NCBI RefSeq assembly: GCF_030052815.1
Contig: NC_079493.1
Span: 58,633,191-58,697,190 of the forward strand
Origin: Hevea brasiliensis
Taxonomy: Eukaryota > Streptophyta > Magnoliopsida > Malpighiales > Euphorbiaceae
Direction of reading: 5' to 3'
DNA: 64,000 bases
Below, one piece after another: positions 11,970 through 23,671 of the stretch; position 1 is the first letter of the stretch, and each line of letters opens with the position of its first letter. The notes below the pieces were generated by a model. The model had not been told where the DNA came from. It searched no databases and saw only the letters and a list, made by a program, of their open reading frames with translations. A program made the position numbers and the translations under genes.

Positions 11970-13832
11970 TGTCACACCCTACCCCTCCGTAAGGCATAAC
12001 ATGATCTCGTAGTATACCTAATGAATTACCAACTTCGTCTACTGATAACCCATTAAATACACTACAAGGGATTTTAAGACTGTTCTTACTTCTTTTTACA
12101 GTGGTGAGCACTATTAACAAGTGTTAACAAATTTTTTAGCTGAAGTGACACAAAATAACACATTTAAAGTATTAATAATTTCTGTAAAAATTTTGGCTGA
12201 GTGCCTTCTGTATTTTGAATAAAACAGTTCTTCAAAAACCTGTAAAAAGCACTTCAAATATATTTCTCAATCTCAAACTCCAACATCCAAATCAACATAT
12301 TAAGTTTCTCAACATTTGTCTACTCAATCCACAATAATTTTCCAGTGTTTTCAAAAGTTGAGATAAAAGAAATATATCACAATATTTGCAAACCAAAATA
12401 ATTTACAAATTTAGTTTATAACTTTAATGTACAATTTTAATTTATAACTGCTCAAACCCAAGAACACTATATACATACAGTGAACATACATTACAATACA
12501 AAATACAAAATATGGTATACTCAATATAACTGATGAACTCTCAACATGGCATTAGCAGCCTAGTCTACTGCCCTGTCAGTTTGTCTACTTGCGACAACAA
12601 TGAAAAGCTATAGCTGAGTAAAATTTACTCAGTGGTGCACAATAACAATTTGAAATGCAATATATAAATCTTTTATTAACAATTCACAAATCAAATAATT
12701 CACAATTCCATTTCACAATTTACAAAGTTCATATAGCACAAATTTGATCAAACAATTGAATAACACAGTTTTGTCAATTAATAGCACCATTTGATCAAAT
12801 AACTGAATAATACAGTGTTGCCAATCAATAACACCATTTGATCAAATAATTGAATAATACAGTGTTGCCAATCAATAGCACAATTTACGCCATGACACAA
12901 TTTTTCCACACATGCCCTATTGTACACCACGACAAGACACACTCACCCCAATAATCGAAATCAATGAGGGAGAAAGCTAGCTAAATAATGAGTGCTCATC
13001 CATACTCACCTCAGACTGACAAGTCAAAGAGGGAGGAATATAATCACACTCACCCCATAAATGGAGGAGGAACATAATAACAGTGTCATGCCAAGTGTGA
13101 ATCAAAACAATTCCAAATCACAATATTTCATACAATTCCCAAATCACATTTTATCTCAAAATTTCCATTTGCAAAGTAGGCAACATAATAATTTCCAAAT
13201 AAGATTCTCAAAGGCAAAACAATAAAAAATTATTTATAACTTATTTCTCCAAATAAATTTTTTGGTAAAAGTAGTGAATATAAAAAGTATTATGCACAGA
13301 CACAATTTAAAACTATAATGTTCAAATAAATTTTTAAGTAGAAAATAAGATATTAAAATTATTGTGCACAAACACAATTTAAAACAATAACATACAAATA
13401 ATCATAATTTATTTCAATTGAAAAATTCAAAAGAAATAACTATTGTGCACAAACCTCTGATATATGCCTCTTGGCCCTGACACAGTGTTCCTTACACTTC
13501 TCAATATCCTTTTCAACTGAAACACACAATTTAAAGTGTTTCAGTACTCAATGAATTTGTTTCTAACAATAAAATCCAATATTTAAATTTTTCTTAGTAC
13601 TATTCCCTTCAATTCATTTCATTAGTCAACCCATACTATTGACCCTTGATGCACTCTAAGTGAGTCAATTCTAATGTTACCAATATGTCACATTTAATAG
13701 CTTTTTAGTGTTGGTACATGTTACCAAATTCATTTTCAAGTATATTGCATTTTACTGCAATTTGTCGGATTTCGGTGTACTGATTTGACCTAGCCTGATG
13801 ACCTAGTTCCCTCGGTTTTCGGGTTTCAGTCC

Positions 13833-14320
13833 AAACTACAAACTTTTAAGTCTATGTCTTATTACATGCAGGTCATTTTGAGTTGTGTAGACCAAGTTAT
13901 GGTCAATCTACCAATGCTGGACAGAATGTACCAAAATGGTAGCTTTATGTCATTTTTAGGTCACTTTTGGTTCGGCCAGTTTTTGGACCTGAACTTGTGC
14001 AAGCTATTTGGCTTGGTTCTGGCTAGTTCTGGTCTTTGGTGACTTCATAAGAATTGTAGAAATATGTCTCAACTATTCATGGTAAAAATTTCAGTTCAAT
14101 TGAACCTGTTTTGAGTGAGTTATGGCCAAAACACTAACTGCTGCCCAAATGGTCAATTTTCAGGTTTTCAAAGCACTAATTCGGATTTGGTCATTTTTCA
14201 AGTCACCTTCTAAGTAGAATTTTGGCAAGCTTCCTTCATGAAAGTTGGCACATTTTGTGCCTAGTTTCACCTCCAATTGGTCTCATGCCAATTGGAGCCA
14301 CACACTTAAGGTTCTAAGCC
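13833..14320 (-). repeat. Three-part degenerate repeat in B 3' LTR
   Basis: Three related segments of about 75-90 bp lie at 13833-13905, 14043-14130 and 14235-14320. Read on the plus strand, they share the plan CTTCATRAAAGTTGT, a TATGTCT-like core, an imperfect palindrome around CAATTGG, and mostly a close in GTTATGGYCAA. Starts are 210 and 192 bp apart. Equivalent sets occur in the other chromovirus LTRs here. Confidence 0.7.
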
Positions 14321-15588
14321 AAAACATACACTGCCCTATTACGCATTGTTCATCACTCATCAATTACACATCCTATGCTTACCAAGTTAACTCTTCCATG
14401 TCATTTCTGTTTTGTACCTTACCATTAACACATTTCAAAACACATTTTTGGTCATTTTGGCAGCTTATAACCATTCTCAATATGCACACTATAACCCAGA
14501 ATTTTCCAAGTCCAATTACAACAAATAAACACATGAATGCACCTCATTTACATGTCCAAATTCAAACCTTAATACAAACATACATGCTGCCATCCATAAC
14601 AACATAATTCAACAATATAATTCCATAAACCAAACCATGAAACAACCCATTTTGATCTTCTTCGTAAGGCTGCCACAAGTTTACACATACCCATCAATTT
14701 CCACTTTCACTTTTCAAGCTTACAATTCAAACCTTACACATGGGATTCAACTTCAATACAATTAAACATTTCAATCATCATTCAAACTACTATTTACATG
14801 TAAGAATAAAATGTTCTTATTGAAGTTCCATGGCTGCCAAAATGTACCTCTCCATTAACTCATCAAACTTCAAAAATCCTTCCACAAATCAACTACCCAC
14901 AACACCAATTCAAAGTTTAATGAAACAAGAATTAAAAATACATACTTACCACTTTTGAAATTCTTCAAAACCTCACCAAAACTTAATTTTCTTGCTTCCT
15001 ATCTACTGCCCAAGTTGTGTAGAACAACTTTAGTAAAGGAAAATGCAAGGATCATGGCTTGAAGATGGGAGAGTGAAGCTTGCATGGTTGGCCATCCATG
15101 GAGGTTTTGAGAGTTTTTTCTTCAATTCAGCAAGGTGAGTGAGGTTGAAGAAGATGAGTGATCTGCTGTCCACAATATGTTTAATGGTCCACTTTAGTGG
15201 AGTTAGTGGAGCACTAATGGAATTAAAAGCATTTTTTATGTTAAACTTCCATAATTTGCACATTTTCCTCCTATCTTTTACTATTTAGATTTTGTACCAC
15301 TACTTTAACTTTTCATGATATTTTCAAGTGTAATATCATTTATTTTTAATTGGCATTTAGGTCAAAAGATAACTCGGGATGTCAAATGACCACAATACCC
15401 CTGTTCGGATTGCATTCCTAATTTTTCAATAACACCGAGTTTTGTCGTTTTCTCGATTTCTCGTTTTTCTTTGTACCAATTAATTAATTTTTTATTATCT
15501 TTCTAATATTTATACTTCAATAGACGTTTATTTAAGTCCTAAAAATATTTTCCAGGGTTTCCCGTGGTCCAGGGCTAGTCAACGGTAC

Positions 15589-15645
15589 ACGCCGTAACTT
15601 CCTAGTGCGGTCACCCATCGCTATGGTTCTTGGCTCGTTTAACTT
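15589..15645 (-). promoter_or_regulatory. 5S rRNA-like block in B 3' LTR
   Basis: On the minus strand AAGTTAAACG is followed by GATGGGTGACC and then a GGAAGT-like stretch, as in the A and C boxes of 5S rRNA. It starts 176 bp inside the LTR 5' end. Confidence 0.65.
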
Positions 15646-15821
15646 GGTTATATTTCATTGCTATTATTTTTCCTTTGTTTTTCTTGTCTTTTCTTTTCTT
15701 GTATTTCATTATTCTATGTCTCCTCACTAATATTTAAATATAGTTATAGGCATTCTAGCTATCCGAACAAACACTAGTCACCGGAGCAGTAGAACGCACT
15801 ACCGAACATAGGGGTATTACA

Positions 15822-15835
15822 ATTCTCCCCCCTTT
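15822..15835 (-). other. Polypurine tract of element B
   Basis: The minus strand reads AAAGGGGGGAGAAT, directly before the 3' LTR start. Confidence 0.8.
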
Positions 15836-16619
15836 AAAATAAATTTCGTCTACGAAATTTTACCCAGCAGCCATCTTACAATAGTCATACATTTATTTTC
15901 TCCTTTCTATATGATCGTATAATCTTATTTCCCTCGAATTTGTATAAGACTTTTAACAATCTAATACAACATTTAATTTGTTTGTATAACACCAATCTTC
16001 TCTTACTATTGCGCTGTCTAATATTTCGGTTCATGTTCCTTCTTGAATGACCCTTGAGGTCATGTTAGAATGATTTATCTAGTCATTGGTCCTCTGATCA
16101 TTCTAGTCAATAGTCTTCCTCACATTCATAATATTTCTTTGTTATATCTGAACCAAATGTTTAAATTTTTACTTCCACAATTTTTTTTATCTATTAATAT
16201 TCTATAACTTACTTCCTTTTGTACTAAACTATAACCTTTTGATTTTCTAACTTTTGAGTTTAAATCCCTAAGTAGGATTTTCAAACTTATTTCTAACAAT
16301 TAAATTCTGTCCTGGCATAACTATACTAAAACAGATGCCATTGGTAACTATTCTCATCTTGGTGTACTATCGAGTAGTACGTAGCTCTACACAATAATCT
16401 CAAGTCAGTATTGTAATCTGCAGCTTACAGCATAAACATCAAGAACATTGCATAGTTCTTATGATACATTCCAATAAATCAAACTTTCCTATCTTTTATC
16501 CTTTTTGAATTCACTAATATCTGAGACTTATTCTGATTACAATATCCATTGACAATTACTAACTATAACATCTTTGCCCTCATCTAGAGCAATTCCATTA
16601 CTATAACTTACTTTTAGGT
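15836..16619 (-). other. Unassigned 3' internal region of B, pol absent
   Basis: The stretch is AT-rich with stops in all frames. In sense orientation it ends in a 3' untranslated stretch similar to that of element D just before the polypurine tract. Between that and the protease scrap I recognise no pol motif. Whether this is deeply decayed pol or unrelated filler cannot be decided by eye. Confidence 0.5.
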
Positions 16620-17697
16620 AACTAACAATTTTTTTTTTTTATATGAGGGACAGCAGGAAGGCAAACAATATTGGTACTAACATAAAAGTATGCAGATCCC
16701 AGGTCAAACAATACATATATATATTAGTTACTAGTTTATAGAGTACCAGTAATGATGCCAAAAGTCTCAGCCTCTTCCCTCTGTTGTATAGCGTATACTC
16801 TAGCTGAAGCAACACCGTTTCGCCGATTCACGATTTCGACTTCTAGGTGTACTGCCCCTACCTCTACCTCTGCCTCTACTAACTGATGGTGAACTATTTG
16901 GGGTAGAAACTTGGGTTGACCCCTCTGGTGTAGTAAATGATTCAGAACGGCGTGGATTTATACAATCCCTAGCAAAACGACCAATCTTTCCACAATTAAA
17001 ACATGTTCCCATGGCTCTATAACATAACCCACTATGTGGTTTACCACAAGTTTCACAAAGTCGATCTGACAGTGCATTTTTGGGTTTCCGTTGAGTTTGC
17101 CAATCGGATCGAGGTGATTTTTGTCCAGAAGATCTATCTCTATCGGACTTCTTACCACCTCTGTTGTGTCCCCCAAAGTTTTTCCTCTTTCCAGTAGGAC
17201 CACTGGAACTCTGTTCTACTGACTTTCCCTCTTTCTCTGTTATTTCTGATTTCTTTTTCTCAGGGGCCGCTTTAGATTCAATTCTTTCTAATTCTAGTGC
17301 TTGAGAAATAAGCTCAGAGAAGTTGTTATGTTTGAATCTGACCACTTATAATCTGATACTAGGCTTCAAGCTGGTTGCAAACCTCTTACATCTCTCCCTA
17401 CTGGTAGAAAGTAGACTTACTGCATAATGGCTCAGGCGGGAAAATTCCCTTTCGTATTCAGCCACTGATCTACTCCCCTGTTTTAGACTTAGGAACTCTT
17501 GCAGCTTTTGGTCCACATAAGCATCAGGGACATATTTTTGTCTGAACTCCCATAGAAAATCATTCCATGTTAGCACTGAAGGTTCTACCAGACTATGGGG
17601 AATGGTTTTCCACCAGTCATTTGCATCCCCAGAGCGTATACACCGAATATTCAAACTGAGCTCCTCTGCAAAGGCGCTTTCTTGAACACCCTATCCA
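16620..17697 (-). pseudogene. Element B gag, C-terminal part, with protease scrap
   Basis: This continues the gag that begins at 28998 and was split by element C. On the minus strand DANDWWKTIPHSL and WEFRQKYVPDAY (17520-17620) are the gag core; VAEYEREFSRLSHYA follows. A basic region and a zinc knuckle CFNCGKIGRFARDC lie near 16965-17010, where Arg stands in place of the zinc-binding His. Downstream, REEAETFG near 16760 and VLFDLGSAYFYV near 16690 match the start of the protease of element D in altered form, and then similarity ends. A stop near 17344 replaces a Gln codon. Confidence 0.8.
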
Positions 17698-18355
17698 TTT
17701 TCTGTGACACCCCTTACCCGTCTACAGTGTAGCCTAGTAAGATATGCCACTCAGTGTGCCGGAGCACCAATTCATGTTTCAATTATAATTTATCCCTTTT
17801 AATTCATTTATTTACAAATTTTGATAAATCTGAATTTTTCTACAATTTTCATAGAAAATATGGCAAGGCGTCGGCTATAAATTGGAAAAACAGTTCTTCT
17901 GAACCTATTTAAAAACACTTCCAATATAATTTCCAAATCCAGAACTCCATTACACACATTTCAAGTCAATCTCAAAATCTCAATACTATTCTCAGAATTA
18001 TTTTTCTCTTCACATCACCACTTGAAACATATTCATAAATATTTCTCAACATTTCATTTATCAACATACATTATACATAAAATTTCAATAACATTAAATT
18101 TCATATATTTACATTATTACATAATTACAAGAGTTTATAGTTACAATCCAAAATTAATACAAAATGCAAATACAAAATGCTACCCAAAGTCCTAATATCC
18201 TACTATATGCACTGCAGATGTGAGGTGACTCTGGACTCCGGATGCAGGTCTGAAAGTTTAGCCAGTCTGATGTCTACTGGGCTCCCCAGGTAGGTCTCCA
18301 GTACCTGCGCATGGCAAAAGTGACGCGCTAAGCAATTCTGCTTAGTAGTGATAAT

Positions 18356-18384
18356 ATAAAATAAAATAAAATAAAATAAAATAA
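18356..18384. repeat. (AAAAT)n microsatellite
   Basis: About five to six units of AAAAT. The other LTR has only about three (near 26204-26220), so the tract changed length after insertion. Confidence 0.85.
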
Positions 18385-19070
18385 TTATGCAGAATGTATG
18401 ATTTCATTTTTGGGTAGACTTAATTTCTGATATTTATTGCAGTATTATTCGATTAAAATTTGGTAAAACTTATTATCATTGCCCAAGTAACCCATACTAG
18501 TTGACTGGACTTGATAAACGGGTAAACTGGCTTTGGTACTAAGTACCTCAAACCATCACACCATTGGTCACATTGTGTCTCCCGGTGTGCAACAGAATAG
18601 CTAATAAGCTGTAATAATTATCAGGGATAAAACCCGAGTGTAACAACTCAAATAACTTAGCCAATGGCTATTATGTCACAGAATGGCATGGGAAGCCATG
18701 AAACACAGAATGGCATGAAGCCATATGCAGTACTGCTAACAGAACCCTAGTGGCATGCCAACCTATCCAAACCAATCTTGCTAGGTGTACTAGGGCATGT
18801 TACACTTTTAAATTGTATAATTTTAGAAATTTAAGTTTAGGTGTTACTATTCATTTCATTAGTCAACTAAAATGTTGACTTTTGCATAGGTAATAGGTAC
18901 ATTGGTTCTAATACTCCCAACATACCACATTTTGCATTCTAAAATTGTTGATATTGGTTGCCAATATCATTTTTAAGCTTAATGTTGATTGGATAGAATT
19001 TTCAGTTTTTAAGCTTTGTGTTTACTGTTCCATTAGTCATTTTTGCAATGGGAATTTGGCAAAATGATCA

Positions 19071-19560
19071 ACACGAAAGTTGTTCCTTATTTTGTGTAGT
19101 TGCATTTCCTTTTTTGAATCACTCCATTTGGAGTTTTGTAACTTAAGTTATTGCTCAAAAACCACAACTGGCCGGATTATGATTTTTCCATAATTTATGG
19201 ACCAAATCTATAGTGTTAGGAGCAGTAACTTCAGGTCACTATTTGAATATGTTATGGTCATAATTTGGGTTAGGTTTCTTCATAAAAGTTGTTGATCTAT
19301 ATCTCAGCTTGTTGCTGGAAAAAGTTCAGGTCAATTGAACCTTTCTACACTGATTTTTGGCTAAATGACTAAACACTGTTCATTTAGTCATTTTGCCTAG
19401 GCAGAATGCAGGTTACCCGGATTAGGGTATTCTTTTGGTCAACTTGGTTTGGTTTTCTGGGCATGGTTTCTTCACCAAAGTTGTGCCATTATGCGTCTAG
19501 TTTCATGTCAAATGTTCCTTGCACCAATTGAACCTCTACAATTCCAGTTATTGCTGCCCA
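19071..19560 (-). repeat. Three-part degenerate repeat in C 3' LTR
   Basis: Segments lie at 19071-19159, 19278-19367 and 19471-19560, each about 90 bp, with starts 207 and 193 bp apart. They share the same plan as the set in B (13833-14320) despite low overall similarity of the two LTR families. Confidence 0.7.
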
Positions 19561-20589
19561 AACCTACTGGACTCATGCCTAGTTCTATAGGTCACCAAGG
19601 GCAGCCACACTACACTCAAATACCACTACACAATTCACTTCATTTTTTATTTAAACAGAACCAAGTGGTCACTAATTGACCATTAAAACCTACTTCCATC
19701 ATCACATAATCAAAGTAACTCAAACTTTACAAATCATGCATTATCATTACATTTTATCAATCCACTTAAGAGATACATATTGAGGGCAGCCACACTACCA
19801 TTTTAGCTCCACAAAAATTATCAATATCTTACTCTAACCAAGACTTCTAAAATTATGGGTTGGCATACAAATGGTATTCAACAAATTTTCTTTGTAATTT
19901 ACACTCATTCAAAGTCCTTAACATGAATTTAAAGTGAAAACCATGGTTAGGTCACAAACCTCTAATGGAGTGAGATTTCTCACTTGCTAGGGTTCCTCTT
20001 TTTCCTTTCTTTTTGCTCCCAAAAGACTCTCCAAGGTGTAGGAACACTTTTTTGTTTTGGGAATATAGGGTTTAGTGGGACAAAAGCTAGTGAAATCAAG
20101 CTTCAAAAAGCATGCTCAAGGTTGGCTATGGAACAGGGGTGACGGCAAGAAGAAGAGGAAAGAGAGAGTTCTAATTTTTTTTTCATTTTTCAGCCCATTA
20201 AGTCCCTTTTAAGCTTATGCCGTGTGTTAACATTGGATTGGTTGGGAGAATTTTAATGACATCATTATGATGTTATAATTCCATTTTCTTTCATTTTCTC
20301 TCCTTTTCTTGTATATTTAATTTCAGTTAAATTTTTAACAATATTTATTCATATTTTATGTTATATAAATTATTTATTTAACTGGACAAGTTGGCCAAAA
20401 GTCATCTCTGAAGATGAAATGACCAAAATGCCCTCCGTTTGGCTTAACGAGCCAAAATTGTGTGTACCGATAGAAAAATTTTTCTAAGCATTTTCTTAGC
20501 TTTCTAATGTCATAAGAACCTCAATGACCCTTCTTTGGAGTCCCAATAATTATTTTATAATTTTTCCCCCGGGTCTAGGTTTGCTAACG

Positions 20590-20650
20590 GCCTTCACCAT
20601 CACATCCCCTTCGGGTTACTCATCCCTGGTGTTTCAGATCGTTTAACTTT
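20590..20650 (-). promoter_or_regulatory. 5S rRNA-like block in C 3' LTR (weak)
   Basis: The minus strand has AAGTTAAACG and GGGATGAGTAACC in the right order, starting 169 bp inside the LTR. This family is the most diverged of the four. Confidence 0.5.
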
Positions 20651-20819
20651 AGTGTATTTCGTTTCTAAAAATTTTTCCTTGATTTTTATGAGCATTATTT
20701 AGTTTCTTTATAACTCCTCACTCGAGTCTATTTATAATTTTAAACATTCTTGCTATCCGGACCGACATTGGTCACTGGAACAGTAGACTGTACGGATTAG
20801 CTAAAGTGAGGACGTTACA

Positions 20820-20832
20820 ACTCTTCCCCTCT
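20820..20832 (-). other. Polypurine tract of element C
   Basis: AGAGGGGAAGAGT on the minus strand, directly before the 3' LTR. Confidence 0.75.
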
Positions 20833-23671
20833 AATAAAAAATTTTGTCCTCGAAATTTACCTGATGCAAACAGTTGAGGGAACTGTTGCCTCATCGTCTC
20901 TTCACTTTCACAAGTTGCCTCTTTAGTGTTGTGGTGCCTCTAAATCACTTTCACCAGTGGAATTTATTTATTTCTCAGTTCCTTCACTTCCCGAGCTAGG
21001 ATCTGTATAGGTTCTTCTATATATATCAAGTCTGGTTGGATTTCAATCTCTTCCATGGAAATGACATGTGAAGGGTTTGAGCAATATCTTCTCAGCATAG
21101 AAACATGGAATACATTATAAATTTTATCTAGTTCTGGTGGTAAAGCTAGCTGATAGGCCACTGGTCCCAGACGTTCAATGACTTCATATGGGCCAATGAA
21201 CCTAGGAACTTAACTTACCCTTCCTTCCAAACCCCAGTACTTTCTTCCACGGTGAGACTTTGAGAAACACTTTTTCCCCAACTGCGTACTCTATCTCTTT
21301 TCTCTTCAAGCCGGCATAAGATTTATGTCTATCTGAGGCAACCTTCAGGTTAGCTTTAATTATCTTCACTTTCTCCTCAGTCTATTTCAACAGGTCTGGT
21401 CCTACAAGCTTATCTTCACCCAATTCAGTCCAACACACTGGAGTTCTACATTTCCTCCCATACAGTGCTTTATACAGAGCCATTTGAATGCTAGCTTGGT
21501 AGCTATTGTTATATGGGAATTCTGCCAGTGGGAGGTATATGTCCCAACTCCCCTCAAACTCAATGACACAACTCCTTAGCATATCCTCCAAGATCTATCA
21601 CATAATTCACATTGTTACTATCATTTCAATTTATTAATTACAAAAATTCAATTAGTTCTTAGGTTTACCTGGATTACTCATTCTGGCTGTCCATCCGTCT
21701 GGGGATGAAAAGCCGTGCTAAAGTGGAGTTGTGTGCCCAAGGCTTCTTGCAACTTTTTCCAGAATCTCGATGTAAACATTAGGTCTCAGTCAGATATGAT
21801 GGAAAGTGGAATTCCATGCAGTCTAACTATCTCACTGATTTACAATTCTGCTAGCTTCTCTAGTAAGTAGTCAGTCCTAACTGGCAGAAAATGTGCTGAT
21901 TTCGTCAATCTATCCACTATCACCCATACTGCATCATGCTTCTTCTGGGTGAGAGCTAGACCACTAATAAAATCCATAGTGACCAGGTCCCATTTCCATT
22001 CAGGTATGCTTATAGGCTGCAGCAATCCTGATGGAACTTAATGTTCTGCTTTAACTTGCTGACATGTCAAACACTTAGTCACATATTCAGCTATATCCCT
22101 CTTCATACCAGGCCACCAATAATGAGGCTTCAAATCATTATACATTTTCGTGCTTCCTGGGTGTATAGCATAAACACTAGTGTGTGCTTCTTTCAGAATA
22201 CTAGTCTTCAATTCCCCATCATCTGGTACACACACTCTTCCTCTGTAGTACAGACACCCATTTGCTTTCACCTCATATTCAGTTTCCTTTCCCTCTGGAA
22301 TTTTACTTGCAATGGCCATTAATTTTTCATCTACCCTCTGCCTATCTTGTATCTGCTGTAGTAGGGTTGGCCTCACTTGTAACTCAGCCAAAATAGCTCC
22401 ATCTTGAGTTAAGGACAGACAAGCATTTAGTGATCTTAAAGCTGTGATGGATTTCCTGCTCAAAGCATCAGCAACTACATTTGCCTTCCCAGGATGATAA
22501 TCTATCACACAATCATAATCCTTTAGGAACTCAATTCATCGCCTCTGTCTATGATTGAGCTCCTTCTGGGTTGGCAAATATTTTAGACTCTTATGGTCTG
22601 TATAGATGTAGCATTTTTCACCATATAAATAATGCCTCCATATCTTCAGTGTAAAGATAATTGTTGCTAACTCCAGGTCATGAGTAGGGTAGTTTTGTTC
22701 ATGTGGCCTTAACTGCCTGGAAGCATAGGCAACCACTTTCCCCTCTTGCATCAATACACACCCTAGCCCATTGTGCGAGGCATCACTGTAGACCACAAAG
22801 TCTTTCCCCGACACTGGCTATGTTAACAATGGTGCTTCTGTCAACATAGCCTTCAACCTCTCAAAACAGGCTTGGCACTTACCGTTCCATCACTGCTTCT
22901 ATCTTTTTGGGATCCACTCTAATCCCCTCGGCTGATACTATGTGTCCAAGAAAGGAGATTTCACTCATCCAGAAGTCACACTTAGACAGCTTAGCATACA
23001 GCTTCTTTTCTCACAGGGTTTGCAGAACAATCCTCAAATGTTCATCATGTTCTTCCCTGGTCATGGAATACACCAGAATATCATCAATAAAGACCACTAC
23101 AAATCGATCTAAATATGGATGGAAGATACGATTCATAAGGTCCATAAATGTTGCTGGTGCATTTGTTAACCCAAACGGCATCACTAAAAATTCATAATGC
23201 CCATACCATGTTCTGAATGCAGTTTTTGACACATCTGCATCCTTTACCCTCAATTGATGATACCCTAATCTGAGATCAATTTTTAAAAATACACCGGCTC
23301 CCTTCAACTGATCAAACAGATCATCAATTCTAGGCAACGAATATTTATTCTTCACAATTACTTTGTTCAACTGCCGGTAATCAATACACAATCTCAAAGT
23401 TCCATCCTCCTTCTTCACAAACAGCAGCGGAGCTCCCTATGGTGACACACTAGGGTGTATGAACCCCTTCTCAAGCAACTCTTGTAATTGAATTTTCAAC
23501 TCTCTCAATTCAGTGGGTGCCATCCTATAAGGAGCAATCGAAATTGGTGTTCTACCCGGCATTACCTCAATAGCAAACTCGACTTTCCTTTCTGGTGGTA
23601 AACCAGGCAATTGTTCAGGAAATACATCTGGGAAGTCTCTTACTGTGGGTATATCACATAGGTTTGGCTTA
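20833..23671 (-). pseudogene. Element C pol: RT, RNase H, integrase, chromodomain
   Basis: RT (about 23010-23420) keeps KIDLR and FIDDILVY. A deletion near 22885 removes the end of RT, roughly 40 codons, and shifts the frame. RNase H (22536-22814) keeps Asp in YSDASHNG and [10 protein letters not shown]. Integrase has the zinc region HPGSTKMY ... CLTCQQVK (22040-22180) and TMDFISG (about 21970). The Glu-bearing helix is split by a 74-bp GT-AG segment (21595-21668), then ILEDMLRSC continues. Another frameshift lies between 21382 and 21161. The tail ALPPELDKIYNVFHVSMLRRY leads to a chromodomain-like ILAREVKEL. Stops at 22038 and elsewhere also break it. In the family this polyprotein copies the RNA and targets insertion, often into heterochromatin. 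Confidence 0.87.
21595..21668 (-). other. Intron-like GT-AG segment in C integrase
   Basis: On the minus strand the codon CAG is followed by GTAAACCT, and the segment ends in TGATAG before ATCTTGG. It is AT-rich, 74 bp long, and sits in phase 0 between Gln and Ile of the V-I-Q/I-L-E-D stretch. In element D the same place reads straight through (near 42413). Removing 74 bases moves the upstream frame exactly onto the open downstream frame. Splicing is inferred, not shown. Confidence 0.55.

Larger units (their letters stand above)
11970..15821 (-). repeat. 3' LTR of element B
   Basis: 3852 bp, TGTAATACCCC to GGGTGTGACA on the minus strand. It pairs with 29188-33034 (3847 bp); the first 350 aligned bases show roughly 15 differences by eye, mostly transitions. 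It contains the 5S-like block and the three-part repeat. Short open frames at 14245-14607 and 15030-15263 recur in the other LTR only because the whole LTR does. No gene. Confidence 0.9.
17703..20819 (-). repeat. 3' LTR of element C
   Basis: 3117 bp, TGTAACGTCC to GGGTGTCACA on the minus strand, paired with 25548-28685 (3138 bp). It includes an AAAAT microsatellite, the 5S-like block and the three-part repeat. The open frame at 19449-19679 is a by-product of the repeat. No gene. Confidence 0.9.

Noticed and set aside
14245..14607. 120-codon open frame repeated at 31476-31838, apparently conserved
   Set aside because: It lies inside the two LTRs of element B, antisense to the element, and recurs only because the LTR is duplicated. 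Differences do not favour silent changes by eye and no protein family is recognisable.
15030..15263. 77-codon frame on the element sense strand, repeated at 32261-32509
   Set aside because: Inside the B LTRs, not kept in S1 or S2, with no domain.
15836..16619. Possible hidden pol of element B
   Set aside because: I read the sense strand in frame and found no RT, RNase H or integrase motif after the protease scrap; reported as unassigned.
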